Shown: positions 36,089 through 48,066, counted from the first letter of the stretch. The stretch: DNA of 64,000 nt from Devosia faecipullorum (GCF_015158295.1 NZ_JACDXV010000008.1:1-64000); one strand, 5' to 3'. Notes: generated by a model from the sequence alone, not told the origin. Numbers and translations: made by a program.

Positions 36089-36830
36089 CAAGGCTTTGGG
36101 CACGGGGGGGCGTAAATCCGACCGCGATCTCAAGATTCGGGTGAAAACGGCCAAGGGCCGCACCGTGGCCTCGACCAAATGGCTGGAGCGGCAGCTGAAC
36201 GATCCTTACGTGGCGCGGGCGCGCTCGGAGGGTTATCGCTCGCGCGCCGCGTTCAAGATCAAGGAAATCGACGAAAAGCATAAGCTTTTCAAAAAGGGAA
36301 TGCGCGTTGTCGATCTGGGCGCGGCGCCGGGCGGCTGGTCGCAGGTTGCGGCTCAAGCGGTGGGCTCAACCGTTGAAGCGCCGCTGGTCGTTGGCATCGA
36401 CTATCTTGAGATGGACCCCGTTCCCGGCGTCATCCTGCTGCGCAAGGATTTCACCGAAGAGGATGCGCCCGCCATGTTGATCGAGGCCATGGGCGGCAAG
36501 GGCGCCGATGTGGTGATGAGCGACATGGCCTGGCCGACCACCGGCCATCGCGCCACCGACCATCTGCGCATCGTGCATCTCATCGAGATCGCCGCCGATT
36601 TTGCCATCCAGGTGCTCAATCCCGGCGGCGCATTCGTGGCCAAGGTGTTTCAGGGCGGCACCGAGCATGAATTGCTGCATATGTTGAAGCGACATTTCGC
36701 GTCCACGTTCCACGTCAAGCCGCCTTCGAGCCGCAAGGATTCCGCGGAAGCCTATCTTGTGGCGAAGGGGTTCAAGGGCCGCGCCAATGTCGTTGCCGAC
36801 GATGAGCAGGAGGTCGATTCCGCGCGGTAA
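36078..36830 (+). CDS. rlmE: 23S rRNA 2'-O-ribose U2552 methyltransferase RlmE
   Basis: The 250-residue protein shows [20 protein letters not shown] and the SAM loop [30 protein letters not shown] and FVAKVFQGG, with the K-D-K-E residues of RlmE/FtsJ. It methylates U2552 of 23S rRNA. The ATG at 36,078 follows AAGGAGG and lies inside the end of the Ppx gene, an overlap of 11 nt. Confidence 0.94.
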   Translation: MANNKALGTGGRKSDRDLKIRVKTAKGRTVASTKWLERQLNDPYVARARSEGYRSRAAFKIKEIDEKHKLFKKGMRVVDLGAAPGGWSQVAAQAVGSTVEAPLVVGIDYLEMDPVPGVILLRKDFTEEDAPAMLIEAMGGKGADVVMSDMAWPTTGHRATDHLRIVHLIEIAADFAIQVLNPGGAFVAKVFQGGTEHELLHMLKRHFASTFHVKPPSSRKDSAEAYLVAKGFKGRANVVADDEQEVDSAR

Positions 36831-37060
36831 TGGGCTGGCGGGCCCGCCGCGATGACGGAATCGATCCACGGCGCGCCGCTGACGAAGCGCCAAACTGCGA
36901 TTGAAGGCGTCCAGATATTGCGGCGCAAGGGGAATGCGCTCGGCCCCGTGGCGGCTTGGTGCTCACGCCATCCGGCAAATGATGGCGGCCAAAAAATAGT
37001 TTCATATTAAAGTCTTACGCGATAATCCTGTCCGCATTTCGCGAGAGTGGGGTGGGGGAC

Positions 37061-37921
37061 ATGGAAATAACGAGCGACGCGATCAAGCTGAACAACCAGA
37101 TCTATCCGACGAAAAACATTTCATCGGCCAGGATGGTGGAGCGGCAGGTTACCGATTTCGACAAGGGTGCCGCCTATTTCTGGCGCTTGCTCAGGCTGGG
37201 CATTGTCGGTGTTGTCTTGATTTTCTTCGCGGTTCAGTTTGTCAATTCTTACGCCCGGCAAAGTGCGCTGGCGCCTCTCTATTACGTTCCCGGACTGGGA
37301 GAACTGGTTTGGACACTGGATCAGTTCATTCCGCTGATCCTGGGCGTTGCCGGCGCATTCCTTGTCCTGCGAGGCTTGAAACGTCGCAGGAAAAAGGTGC
37401 AGGAATATGGGGTTGAATTGCTGAGCAATTCCGGCGGCATGACCCTGTTCTGGTCACGTGACCTCAGTTTCATGGAAGCAGTGCGCGATCTGGTGTTTCG
37501 CGCGCTGACGACTTCGAGCAGCGCCTTCAGCTACAATATCAATATCGACCAGCGGAAGATCGAGGACAATTCGATCAATGTCACGGACAATTCCGTCGTC
37601 AATAATTACGATTACTCGGTTCGGTTCGAGCGCTATGACGGCCTTTCCAGCGAACAGTTGAAATTCCTCAATGGAGAGTTCAATGCGGCGCTGACCGAGC
37701 TTGGGGGCGTTCTGGCCAAGGGCAGCCACAACGAGGAATTGGAAGCCGAACTGAAAAATCTTGTCGGGGTGCTGCGCTCGCAAAACCCTGAAAAAGGCAA
37801 GCTGCGGGCGGCATGGGGCCGGCTGAAAGGCATGTGCGACGTGTGGGATACCGGCGCCACCATTGGCACGATTGTCTCTACGGTCGGCATGGGCGTCACG
37901 ACGTTGCTCAACGTTATCTGA
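37061..37921 (+). CDS. DUF6232-like membrane protein
   Basis: The 286-residue protein begins MEITSDAIKLNNQIYPTKNI, typical of DUF6232, with two hydrophobic helices (about 47-65 and 88-105). The middle has a repeated Asn-rich beta stretch (NIDQRKIEDNSINVTDNSVV) that could form a small beta-solenoid. A C-terminal hydrophobic segment (IGTIVSTVGMGVTTLLNVI) may anchor it again. A GTG at 37,052 is an alternative start. No function known. It is separated from rlmE by 230 bp with no other feature. Confidence 0.7.
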   Translation: MEITSDAIKLNNQIYPTKNISSARMVERQVTDFDKGAAYFWRLLRLGIVGVVLIFFAVQFVNSYARQSALAPLYYVPGLGELVWTLDQFIPLILGVAGAFLVLRGLKRRRKKVQEYGVELLSNSGGMTLFWSRDLSFMEAVRDLVFRALTTSSSAFSYNINIDQRKIEDNSINVTDNSVVNNYDYSVRFERYDGLSSEQLKFLNGEFNAALTELGGVLAKGSHNEELEAELKNLVGVLRSQNPEKGKLRAAWGRLKGMCDVWDTGATIGTIVSTVGMGVTTLLNVI

Positions 37922-37942
37922 GAGCCTGACAACCGAGGTTCA

Positions 37943-39328
37943 TCAATGCATGCGCGGGCCGCCGATCAATTGGTGGCCCGCATTTTTCGGCAATCGCAGC
38001 AAGAGCAGCGTCGATATCGTGCCCACGCCGGCGACGATGAAAAACGCGGCGTGGAAATCCAACAGCGCCAGTTCAGCGCCGCCGCGCAGGCGATGGGACA
38101 GCTCCAGCAGGCCCCCGCCCAGCGCCACGCCCATGGCGAACATGAGCTGCCCCCAGACCTGGCTCATGACATTGGCCTGGCCCGCATCCTTGTCTTCGAT
38201 ATCGGCGAAGGTGAAGGCGTTGGAGCCGGTCCAGTACGTCGATTGCCAGAAGCCGGTGAACACCAGCATGGCGAGGATCAACGGGATCGGGGTGTCGGGC
38301 GTATAAAAGCCCATGGCGAGGATGCCGGCGGCTGAAATGGCGGTGGAGATCACCAGCGGATATTTGAAGCCCCAATGGGCAAAGATCCAATTGGCGGCAA
38401 ATTTGGCCACCAGCGCCCCCACCGCTCCGGCAAAGGTCACCATGCCGCTTTCGAACGGCGACAGTCCGAAGGCCAGTTGCAGCATCAGCGGGAACAGGAA
38501 GGGTGTCGCGCCTTGGCTCAGGCGGAAGAACGTGCCGGCCACCAGCGCAATGCGGAAATTGCGGACCTTGAGCAATCGCAGGTCAAGCAGCGGGTAGTCG
38601 CTGGCCAGGGCGTGGCGGATATAGAAATAGGCCAGCCCGATGCCCGCCGCAGAGGCGGCGATGCCATAGATCGGGGGCAGGGCCGGCAGGCTCACCACCG
38701 AACAACCAAAGGCGAAGAGCGCAAAGGCCAGTCCAGCCAGCACAAATCCCTTGCCGTCGATCCTGCGGGGCTGGTTGCGCGTCTCATTGGGCAAGGCCAG
38801 TCCCACCAGCATGATTCCCAGCACGCCGATGGGAATGTTGATGATGAAGATCCAGTGCCAGGAGAAATAGGTGGTGAGAAAACCGCCGAAGGGCGGGCCC
38901 ACGATAGGGCCGATCAGCCCGGGAATGGTGAGCCATGCCATGGCATCCACCAGTTGATGGCGCGGGGTCATCCGCACCAGGACCAGACGCGCCACCGGCC
39001 CCATCATCGCGCCTCCCATCCCCTGCACGAAACGGGCAATGACAAAGGCGGTGAGGGAGCCGGAGAAGGCACAGCCGATTGATCCGACCATGAACACCAG
39101 CATGGCCACGCGGAAGACGCGCCGCGCTCCGAACCGGTCGGCCATCCAGCTCGAAATGGGGATGAAGATGGCGAGCGCCACCAGATAGGCGGTCAGCGCC
39201 AGCTTGAGCGAAATGGGATCGGTGCCGATATCGCCGGCAATGGCCGCCAGCGAGGTGGCGATGACCGTGGAATCCATGTTCTCCATGAACACGGCAGTGG
39301 CCAGGATCAGCGGGATCGTACGGGACAA
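37943..39328 (-). CDS. DHA2-family MFS drug exporter
   Basis: The 461-residue protein has 14 hydrophobic helices and starts MSRTIPLILATAVFMENMDS, with WMADRFGARRVFR and the antiporter region IVGPPFGGFLTTYFSWHWIF typical of EmrB/QacA-type proton-driven drug exporters. It lies 33 nt after a very similar exporter (39,362) on the same strand; the two likely arose by tandem duplication. Substrates unknown. Confidence 0.88.
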   Translation of the reverse strand: MSRTIPLILATAVFMENMDSTVIATSLAAIAGDIGTDPISLKLALTAYLVALAIFIPISSWMADRFGARRVFRVAMLVFMVGSIGCAFSGSLTAFVIARFVQGMGGAMMGPVARLVLVRMTPRHQLVDAMAWLTIPGLIGPIVGPPFGGFLTTYFSWHWIFIINIPIGVLGIMLVGLALPNETRNQPRRIDGKGFVLAGLAFALFAFGCSVVSLPALPPIYGIAASAAGIGLAYFYIRHALASDYPLLDLRLLKVRNFRIALVAGTFFRLSQGATPFLFPLMLQLAFGLSPFESGMVTFAGAVGALVAKFAANWIFAHWGFKYPLVISTAISAAGILAMGFYTPDTPIPLILAMLVFTGFWQSTYWTGSNAFTFADIEDKDAGQANVMSQVWGQLMFAMGVALGGGLLELSHRLRGGAELALLDFHAAFFIVAGVGTISTLLLLRLPKNAGHQLIGGPRMH

Positions 39329-39361
39329 TGCTCCTCCGGGCCGTCTCGAGCGGCCTTTGCG

Positions 39362-40750
39362 TTAGCTTTCGGCCTTGTGGCCGGAAACATTGCCGCCGGC
39401 GTCGGACGGCAAGCGGAAAAAAGTGGTGCCTGCCAGCGCGCTCATGCCGCCGACAGCGAAAAACGCGATCTGAAAATCAAGCAGCGTCAGCACGCCGCCA
39501 TTGATGGCGCTGGAAATTTCGAGAATGGCGCCGGCCACAGCCACGCCGAAGGCAATCGAGATTTGTTGAGCTACCGCGACGATGGCGGTTGCCTGGCTGG
39601 CTTCCTCGTCGGAAATGTCGGCATAGCCGATGGCGTTCGTGCCGGTGAAGAACATCGACCGCAAAATGCCCCCGCCGATAAGCACCATCATCATCACCGG
39701 AACGGAAGTTTCCTGCGTGAACAATCCCTGCGCCGCGATCAGCAGGCCACCGAAGACGGCTGCAAAGCCGAGCACGCGCGGAAAGCCCAAGCGGGCGAAA
39801 ATGCGCTCCACGATGAATTTGCTCATGATGGCGCCGATGGCGGATACGAAGGTAATCGCGCCCGATTCGAACGGGTTGAGGCCGAAGCCGAGCTGAAGCA
39901 TCAATGGCAGAAGGAACGGCACGGCGCCGACCCCGATGCGGAACAATGACCCGCCGATGATCGAGGTGCGGAACAATTTGTGTCGGAACAGCCGCGGATC
40001 GAGCAGCGGGTATTTCGTCTTGCGCGCGTGGAGCAGGTAGAGGACGCCCGCCGTCGCTCCCACGGCCAGGGTCAGATATCCGTAGATGATCGGCAGGGCT
40101 GGCAGGCTGACGACCGAGAGGCCGAAAACGAGACCCGAAAATGCGACGCCAGCAATGAGAAAGCCCACGAGATCGACCGGGCGTGGCGTACGTTCGTCCG
40201 GTACCCGCAGATAGATGCCGGCCAGGATGATCCCGGCAATGCCGATGGGAATGTTGATCCAGAAAATCCAGTGCCAGGAGAGATAGGTGGTGAGGAACCC
40301 GCCGAGCAGCGGCCCGGTCACCGGCGCCACCAGGGCCGGAATGGTGAGCCAGGCCATGGCGGCCACCAGTTCGTTGCGCGGTGTGGAGCGGACCAGCAAC
40401 AGCCTGCCCACCGGGGTCATCATCGACGAGCCGATCCCCTGGAAGAAGCGCGAGATGACGAAGGTTTCGAGCGAGAAGGAGAAGGCGCAGGCCAGCGAGC
40501 CGAGCATGAAGACGAAGATGGCCAGCCGGAAGATATTCTTAGCCCCGAACCGGTCCGCCATCCAGCCGCTGATGGGAATGAAGATGGCCAGCGCCACGAA
40601 ATAGGCGGTCAGGGCCAGCTTGAGCGCGATCGGCTCGGTGCCGATATCGGCCGCGATTGCCGGAAGGGACGTCGCGATCACGGTGGAATCCATCTGTTCC
40701 ATGAACAGCGCCACCGCCAATATGAGCGGAGTAATGCGGATCGGGGGCAT
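39362..40750 (-). CDS. DHA2-family MFS drug exporter (tandem paralogue)
   Basis: The 462-residue protein starts MPPIRITPLILAVALFMEQM and shares nearly all landmarks with its downstream neighbour (TVIATSLPAIAADIGTEPI, SGWMADRFGAKNIFR, VTGPLLGGFLTTYLSWHWIF). It is the first gene of the pair. No regulator is adjacent. It is divergent from guaB. Confidence 0.88.
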   Translation of the reverse strand: MPPIRITPLILAVALFMEQMDSTVIATSLPAIAADIGTEPIALKLALTAYFVALAIFIPISGWMADRFGAKNIFRLAIFVFMLGSLACAFSFSLETFVISRFFQGIGSSMMTPVGRLLLVRSTPRNELVAAMAWLTIPALVAPVTGPLLGGFLTTYLSWHWIFWINIPIGIAGIILAGIYLRVPDERTPRPVDLVGFLIAGVAFSGLVFGLSVVSLPALPIIYGYLTLAVGATAGVLYLLHARKTKYPLLDPRLFRHKLFRTSIIGGSLFRIGVGAVPFLLPLMLQLGFGLNPFESGAITFVSAIGAIMSKFIVERIFARLGFPRVLGFAAVFGGLLIAAQGLFTQETSVPVMMMVLIGGGILRSMFFTGTNAIGYADISDEEASQATAIVAVAQQISIAFGVAVAGAILEISSAINGGVLTLLDFQIAFFAVGGMSALAGTTFFRLPSDAGGNVSGHKAES

Positions 40751-40754
40751 TTAA

Positions 40755-42530
<1,776 letters not shown>

Positions 42531-42545
42531 ACCCCACCAGCAGAT

Positions 42546-42576
42546 CGTCACCCTCGGGGCAAGCCCGAGGGTGACG
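42546..42576 (+). terminator. 13-bp perfect hairpin after guaB
   Basis: CGTCACCCTCGGG pairs with CCCGAGGGTGACG across GCAAG, 15 nt after the guaB stop. The sequence resembles the palindromic repeats dispersed in Hyphomicrobiales genomes, so it may be both a repeat and a terminator. Confidence 0.75.
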
Positions 42577-42630
42577 CGCCGGTTTATTTCTGGCTATCGT
42601 GCCTGACTATTGCTCCCCCGGAGTCCCGAT

Positions 42631-43920
42631 ATGCGTTTTCCTGGCCGATTGTCCGCCGCCATCGAAGTCCTCAGCGACGTGGAGCAGCGCAAGCGCCCGG
42701 TTTCGGAGGCGCTGAAGGCCTGGGGGCTGAACAATCGCTTCGCCGGGGCAGGGGACCGCGCCGCCATCGGCAATCTGGTCTATGACGCGCTGCGCCGCCG
42801 CGCCTCCCATGCTTTTGCCATGGGCAGCGACAGCCCGCGCGCACTGGTGCTGGCCGTGGCGATGCGCGATTGGGGCGAGACGGCGGAAAGCCTCACTGAA
42901 GCCTTTGCCGGCGATAGCCATGCCCCCGCCCCGCTGACTCCGGAAGAGATGGCGGGAGCCGCCGCCGATCTCTCCGCTGCCCCCGAGGCCGTTCGGGCCG
43001 ATTTTCTCGATTGGCTCGCGCCTTCGCTGGAGCGCGCCTTCGGGGCCGATTGGGTGGAAGAAGGCGAGGCCATGGCCGGGCGGCCTTCACTCGACCTGCG
43101 GGTCAATGCGCTCAAGGCCGCGCCGGAAAAAGTCATGAAGTCGCTGGCGCGCTTCTCCCCCCAGCCCACCGCCATCGCGCCCTTCGGCCTCACTCTGCCT
43201 TCCGGTCCGCGCGACGCCCGCACCGCCAATGTTACGACCGACGAGGCCTATCTCAAGGGCTGGTTTGAAATACAGGATCAGGGCAGTCAGATCGTTGCTG
43301 CCCTGGCCGGCGCAAAAGAGGGCGAGCAGGTGCTGGACCTTTGTGCCGGGGCAGGGGGCAAGACCCTCGCCCTTGCTGCCATCATGGGCAATTCCGGCCA
43401 GATTTTCGCCTATGACAGTGACCGCAAGCGTCTTGCCCCGATCTATGATCGGCTCAAGCGCAATGGCGTGCGTAATGCTCAGGTGCGCGCGCCCAATCCC
43501 GGCGCGCTGGATGATCTCGTCGGCAGAATGGATCGCGTGGTCGTCGATGCTCCCTGCACCGGCGCCGGCACCTGGCGCCGGAGACCCGATACCAAGTGGA
43601 AGCTTTCCGCCGACCTGTTGGCACAGCGTCAGTCGGAACAGGCGGCGCTGCTGGTCGAGGCGGCGCGCTATCTCCGTCCGGGCGGCACGCTGGTCTATAT
43701 CACCTGCTCCATCCTGCCCGAGGAAAACGACGAACAGATCGTCGCGTTTCTGGAGCAACAGCCCGACTTTGAAACGCTCGATCTGGCTACGGCCTGGCGC
43801 AGCGCGCTGATCACCGAATTGCCCGAGGGGCTTGCCACCTCCGGCGGCGGCCTTTGCCTGACACCACGCCGCAGCGGCACGGATGGCTTCTACTGTCACC
43901 TGCTGCGCAAGGCCGCCTGA
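42631..43920 (+). CDS. rsmB: RsmB-like rRNA/tRNA cytosine-C5 methyltransferase
   Basis: The 429-residue protein has an N-terminal NusB-like helical region (about 1-130) and a C-terminal methyltransferase with VLDLCAGAGGKTLALA, DAPCTGAGTWRRRPD and YITCSILPEEN, giving the two catalytic cysteines of the NOL1/NOP2/Sun family. It probably makes m5C967 in 16S rRNA. A close family member is possible. Start ATG 42,631. Confidence 0.88.
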   Translation: MRFPGRLSAAIEVLSDVEQRKRPVSEALKAWGLNNRFAGAGDRAAIGNLVYDALRRRASHAFAMGSDSPRALVLAVAMRDWGETAESLTEAFAGDSHAPAPLTPEEMAGAAADLSAAPEAVRADFLDWLAPSLERAFGADWVEEGEAMAGRPSLDLRVNALKAAPEKVMKSLARFSPQPTAIAPFGLTLPSGPRDARTANVTTDEAYLKGWFEIQDQGSQIVAALAGAKEGEQVLDLCAGAGGKTLALAAIMGNSGQIFAYDSDRKRLAPIYDRLKRNGVRNAQVRAPNPGALDDLVGRMDRVVVDAPCTGAGTWRRRPDTKWKLSADLLAQRQSEQAALLVEAARYLRPGGTLVYITCSILPEENDEQIVAFLEQQPDFETLDLATAWRSALITELPEGLATSGGGLCLTPRRSGTDGFYCHLLRKAA

Positions 43921-44006
43921 GCGCGCGACATTGGCGCTGGAGTGAACCGCTGGTCACATCGCTGCGTTGTGGAGGTAACGACCTCAACAATTCAGGATGC
44001 GCCGAT

Positions 44007-44489
44007 ATGAACATTGCCGCCACCGACTATCGCAGTCCTCAATCCTATGTCGCTCTTGCCGTATTTCTGGTGTTGGTGATCGGCATCGGCGCCTTGATCG
44101 GCACACAATCGGTCCCCGGCATCTGGTACGAAAATCTCGCCAAGCCGCCGCTCAATCCGCCTAATTGGATCTTTGGGCCCGTCTGGTTCACTCTCTACGT
44201 GTTGATCGCCATTGCCGGTTGGCGCATCTGGATCAAGGCCCCGCGCTCCGGGGCCATGCGCTTCTGGGTGTCGCAGATGCTGCTGAACTGGGCCTGGTCG
44301 CCGATCTGGTTCCTGGCGCAGCAGCCTTGGCTGGCCTTCGTCGTCCTGGTCGCCATGTGGCTTTCCATTGCCGGCTTCATCGCCGTCAGCCGCAAGCATG
44401 ACGCTCTCGCGCCTATCCTGTTCGTTCCCTATATCGTCTGGGTCAGCTTTGCCGGCTATCTCAATCTCTCAATTGCCCTGTTGAATTGA
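44007..44489 (+). CDS. tspO: TspO/MBR family membrane protein
   Basis: The 160-residue protein has five hydrophobic helices with LAKPPLNPPNWIFGPVWFTL and LLNWAWSPIWFLAQQPWLAF, the hallmark tryptophan-rich segments of TspO. It binds tetrapyrroles and is linked to stress and pigment control in alphaproteobacteria. It lies between rsmB and guaA on the same strand. Confidence 0.93.
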   Translation: MNIAATDYRSPQSYVALAVFLVLVIGIGALIGTQSVPGIWYENLAKPPLNPPNWIFGPVWFTLYVLIAIAGWRIWIKAPRSGAMRFWVSQMLLNWAWSPIWFLAQQPWLAFVVLVAMWLSIAGFIAVSRKHDALAPILFVPYIVWVSFAGYLNLSIALLN

Positions 44490-44554
44490 ACTGCATGGCG
44501 GCTGCGCGCCACGCGCCGCTTGCGGAATCTGCGTGGTGGAGCTAAAGCCCCGCC

Positions 44555-46126
44555 ATGCAGCACCCAGACATTTCCGCCCGCAACGACACCATCCTGATCG
44601 TGGACTTCGGATCGCAGGTCACGCAGCTGATCGCGCGACGCATCCGCGAGACCGGCGTTTATTGCGAAATCCATCCGTTCCAGTCAGCCGGCGCAGCGAT
44701 GGTTGCGCTCAATCCCAAGGGCGTGGTGCTCTCGGGTGGGCCCGCATCGACGCTGGATGAGGGCGCGCCGACGATCGATCCGGCCATCCTTGCGGCCGAT
44801 GTGCCGATCCTGGGCATCTGCTACGGCCAGCAGGCGCTATGCGTGGCTTTGGGCGGCAAGGTGGAAGCGGGGCATCACCGCGAATTTGGCCGCGCCGAAC
44901 TGACGATGCAGCAGGCCAGTTCGCTGACCGATGGGGTCTGGGACATTGGCGATGGCCACCAGGTCTGGATGAGCCATGGCGACCGCGTCGTGGCCCTGCC
45001 GGAAGGCTTTGAAGTCGTCGGCACTTCGCCCAACGCACCCTACGCCATGATTGCCAACGAGGCCCACCGCATCTGGGCCGTGCAATTCCACCCTGAAGTG
45101 GTGCACACGCCGGACGGGGCGAAGCTCTACGTCAATTTCGTCCACAAGATTTGCGGCATCGCGTCCAATTGGACCATGTCGGCCTACCGCCAGAAGATGA
45201 TCGAGAAAATCCGCGAGCAGGTCGGCTCCGGCAAGGTCATCTGCGGTCTCTCGGGCGGCGTCGATTCATCGGTCGCAGCTGTCCTCATCCACGAGGCCAT
45301 CGGCGACCAGCTCACCTGTATCTATGTCGATCACGGCCTGATGCGGCTGAACGAAAGCGAACAGGTCGTCACCATGTTCCGCGACCAGTTCAATATCCCG
45401 CTGGTCCATGTCGATGCCAGCGCTAAATTCCTTGGCGAACTGGAAGGCCAGACCGATCCCGAAACCAAGCGCAAGACCATCGGGCGCCTGTTCATCGAGG
45501 TCTTCGAGGAAGAGGCGAAAAAGCTCGGCGGCGCCGATTTTCTGGCTCAGGGCACGCTCTATCCCGACGTCATCGAAAGCGTTTCCTTCACTGGCGGCCC
45601 CTCGGTCACCATCAAGAGCCACCACAATGTCGGCGGCCTGCCCGAGCGCATGAACATGCAGCTGGTCGAGCCGCTGCGCGAATTGTTCAAGGACGAGGTC
45701 CGTGTCCTGGGGCGCGAACTGGGTATTCCGGATAGCTTCATTGGCCGCCACCCCTTCCCGGGGCCGGGCCTCGCCATCCGTTGCCCCGGCGGCATCACTC
45801 CCGAAAAGCTCGATATTCTGCGTCAGGCCGACGCCATCTATCTCGATGAAATCCGCAAGTCGGGCCAGTATGACAAGATCTGGCAGGCTTTCGCCGTGCT
45901 TCTGCCGGTGCAGACCGTGGGCGTCATGGGCGATGGCCGCACCTATGAATTCGTCTGCGCCCTGCGCGCCGTCACCTCGGTCGATGGCATGACGGCCGAT
46001 TTCTACGCCTTCGACATGAACTTCCTCGGCAAGACCGCCACGCGCATCATCAACGAAGTGCGCGGCATCAACCGGGTGGTCTATGACGTGACCAGCAAGC
46101 CCCCCGGCACGATCGAGTGGGAGTGA
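44555..46126 (+). CDS. guaA: GMP synthase (glutamine-hydrolysing)
   Basis: The 523-residue enzyme converts XMP to GMP. The class I amidotransferase domain has [12 protein letters not shown] (nucleophilic Cys) and VQFHPEV; the PP-loop ATPase domain has [15 protein letters not shown]; the C-terminus ends GTIEWE. The last codons (ATCGAGTGGGAGTGA) form the attachment site of the mobile element that follows, so the gene remains intact. Confidence 0.96.
   Translation: MQHPDISARNDTILIVDFGSQVTQLIARRIRETGVYCEIHPFQSAGAAMVALNPKGVVLSGGPASTLDEGAPTIDPAILAADVPILGICYGQQALCVALGGKVEAGHHREFGRAELTMQQASSLTDGVWDIGDGHQVWMSHGDRVVALPEGFEVVGTSPNAPYAMIANEAHRIWAVQFHPEVVHTPDGAKLYVNFVHKICGIASNWTMSAYRQKMIEKIREQVGSGKVICGLSGGVDSSVAAVLIHEAIGDQLTCIYVDHGLMRLNESEQVVTMFRDQFNIPLVHVDASAKFLGELEGQTDPETKRKTIGRLFIEVFEEEAKKLGGADFLAQGTLYPDVIESVSFTGGPSVTIKSHHNVGGLPERMNMQLVEPLRELFKDEVRVLGRELGIPDSFIGRHPFPGPGLAIRCPGGITPEKLDILRQADAIYLDEIRKSGQYDKIWQAFAVLLPVQTVGVMGDGRTYEFVCALRAVTSVDGMTADFYAFDMNFLGKTATRIINEVRGINRVVYDVTSKPPGTIEWE
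46112..46126. repeat. Left attachment site (attL) in guaA
   Basis: ATCGAGTGGGAGTGA encodes the last guaA codons (Ile-Glu-Trp-Glu-stop) and is repeated exactly at 60,577. It marks the integrase-proximal end of the element. Confidence 0.9.
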
Positions 46127-46239
46127 ATTAGGGTGGTTTCAGACCATTCCGCTCCGTGCCGGAAATCGCACGAACTCTTTGACTGACAAGGATTTTTCTT
46201 CCTACCCCGTATCGCTGCATGTCACCCCAACCCAGCCAC

Positions 46240-46319
46240 TTTGTTGGTAGCGATGTTGGTATGGCGCAGGATGGTCGAGAAACGGGCTTTCGCTACCAAC
46301 AACCTCCTTTGTTGGTATG
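46240..46319. promoter_or_regulatory. Probable integrase arm-type sites
   Basis: GTTGGTA occurs at 46,243, 46,255 and 46,311 on the plus strand and as TACCAAC at 46,294. TTGTTGGTAGCG (46,241-46,252) and CGCTACCAACAA (46,291-46,302) form a 12-bp perfect inverted repeat. GTTGGTATG recurs near the right end (60,510). This fits integrase or excisionase binding sites near attL, just before the integrase gene. Confidence 0.6.
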
Positions 46320-46347
46320 CGTTCGCCCCCAGACCGGATGCGGATTT

Positions 46348-47697
46348 ATGGGCGATCTCACTGATAAAGAACTGAAAAATCTGAAGCCGAGGGCCAAGCT
46401 CTATAAGGTGACTGACCGCGACGGGATGCACGCGGCCGTCACGCCGACAGGGGTCATCTCGTTCCGGTATCAGTACCGGGTGAACGGGCGGCAGGAAGTC
46501 TTGACCATCGGCCGATATAGCGCCGAGGCGGCGCGCAAGCTGACACGCACGCCCGATGCGCTGGAATACGGAATGGAGGTGTCGCTTGCGGAGGCGAGGA
46601 CGCTACTGGCACGCGCCCGCCGTCAGGTCGAGCGAGGGGAATCGCCGTCGAAAGCAAAGGTGGAAAAGCGCACCGCGTCAGCCGCAGCACTGACTTTCGG
46701 CGGATGGGCGGAAGCCTATTTCAAGCACAAAGCTGATCCCAAGTCGGGAGCCGAGAAACTGGCTGACAGCACCTTGGCGATGCGCCGATCCGTCTATGAT
46801 CGCGCCATTGCAGGCGCGTTGTCGAAGCTCAAGCTGGCGGAAGTGACGCCGCAGCGCCTCAAACGCCTATGCGACGAGGTTAAGGAGAAGCGCGGCCCGG
46901 CCGTCGCCGTGCATGTCCGCGAGGTCGTATTGCTGGTGTTCCGTCACGCCCAAGGAAGTGGGCTGGATGTGAGCAACCCGGCCGAGTCGATCCGCACCAG
47001 CGCCATCGCCACGTTCGAGCCGCGCGACCGCGCCCTTTCGCCATCCGAGGTCCGCGCGGTCCTGACGGCTTTGGATCATGTGGCGGCGGCTCCCACGCTA
47101 CGTTCAGCGGTGAAGTTTGTCCTGCTGACCGGCGTCCGTAAGTCGGAGTTCATCGACGCCACATGGAAGGAAATCGACTTCGCCACCGCGCGGTGGACTA
47201 TTCCGGCAGAGCGCATGAAGGCCGGCAAGGCGCATGTCGTCCCGCTGAGCGATCAGGCGCTCGACATTCTGACGGCGTTCCGCACCATGTTCGGTGCCAG
47301 CCGATACCTGCATCCCGGCCGGTACGATGGCGATACGCCGATCAGCAACGCCACACTCAACCGTGTGATCGACACGGTTGTAGAACGTATCCGGGAGACT
47401 GATCCTGACTTTCAGAGCTTCGGTGTTCACGACCTACGCCGCACGTTTTCGACCGGCCTAAATCGCGCCAAGTTCGATGATCGTTGGATCGAGATGAGCT
47501 TGGCCCATGCGCCTCGGAACCGGATCGCGGCGATCTACAATGTGAACCGCTACCTCGCCGAGCGGAAGATCATGATTCAGTGCTGGGCTGACATGCTCGA
47601 TGCTTGGGTGAAGGGCGAATCCGCGAGGGAGCTGATCGCCGACGCGAAGCGACGTGCCGCCGAAGTCCATGATGATGAACTGGACGACGATCTCTGA
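46348..47697 (+). CDS. Tyrosine recombinase / integrase
   Basis: The 449-residue integrase starts MGDLTDKELKNLKPRAKLYK, a DUF4102-type arm-binding domain, followed by a core-binding domain and the catalytic domain with LLTGVRKSEFID (Arg), FGVHDLRRTFSTGL (His-x-x-Arg) and IAAIYNVNRY (Tyr nucleophile). It is first after attL and transcribed inward. The start at 46,348 is chosen for the usual N-terminus; an upstream ATG at 46,219 would run through the arm repeats. Confidence 0.93.
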   Translation: MGDLTDKELKNLKPRAKLYKVTDRDGMHAAVTPTGVISFRYQYRVNGRQEVLTIGRYSAEAARKLTRTPDALEYGMEVSLAEARTLLARARRQVERGESPSKAKVEKRTASAAALTFGGWAEAYFKHKADPKSGAEKLADSTLAMRRSVYDRAIAGALSKLKLAEVTPQRLKRLCDEVKEKRGPAVAVHVREVVLLVFRHAQGSGLDVSNPAESIRTSAIATFEPRDRALSPSEVRAVLTALDHVAAAPTLRSAVKFVLLTGVRKSEFIDATWKEIDFATARWTIPAERMKAGKAHVVPLSDQALDILTAFRTMFGASRYLHPGRYDGDTPISNATLNRVIDTVVERIRETDPDFQSFGVHDLRRTFSTGLNRAKFDDRWIEMSLAHAPRNRIAAIYNVNRYLAERKIMIQCWADMLDAWVKGESARELIADAKRRAAEVHDDELDDDL

Positions 47698-47698
47698 A

Positions 47699-47929
47699 CT
47701 ACATGCGGCCCGCGCCCATTCTGTCAGCCGTTGTCATTGGTGGCCGCCAGCCGGCAGGATCGGCGATCCAGCGGTCAATGTCGGATTCATGCCATCCTGC
47801 GCCGTTGATGCTGATCCTAAGTTGGGGCGGGAACGTGCCCTCGGCGATCTTGCGGTAGATGGTGGACCGCGACAGGCCGGTGCGGGCGAGAACGGTTTTC
47901 AGGCGGACGATACGGTCTGGTTGACGCAT
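47699..47929 (-). CDS. AlpA-family DNA-binding protein, probable excisionase
   Basis: The 76-residue protein MRQPDRIVRLKTVLARTGLS continues RSTIYRKIAEGTFPPQLRIS and ESDIDRWIADP, a MerR-like winged helix typical of AlpA. These small proteins act as excisionases or regulators of integrases. It converges with the integrase gene, stop codons 2 nt apart. Confidence 0.88.
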   Translation of the reverse strand: MRQPDRIVRLKTVLARTGLSRSTIYRKIAEGTFPPQLRISINGAGWHESDIDRWIADPAGWRPPMTTADRMGAGRM

Positions 47930-48066
47930 GGCTGCGCTGCCTCCTGCTGGTTGTTTCTGACGATCGCAGAGACCAGTGAGAGCAACGAATTATCATTGTG
48001 CAATAGATATTTAGGTGTCGTAGTAGTGTGGCGTAGAAACGGCGGTAAATAGGATGGTTCTACGTC

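Noticed and set aside
34679..36178. 499-codon minus-strand frame opposite the Ppx/GppA gene
   Set aside because: Composition is biased and it overlaps tRNA-proximal non-coding sequence; the plus-strand gene has clear motifs.
36838..36860. GGCGGGCCCGCC palindrome after rlmE as terminator
   Set aside because: It is self-complementary without a loop and lacks a T-tract; not convincing.
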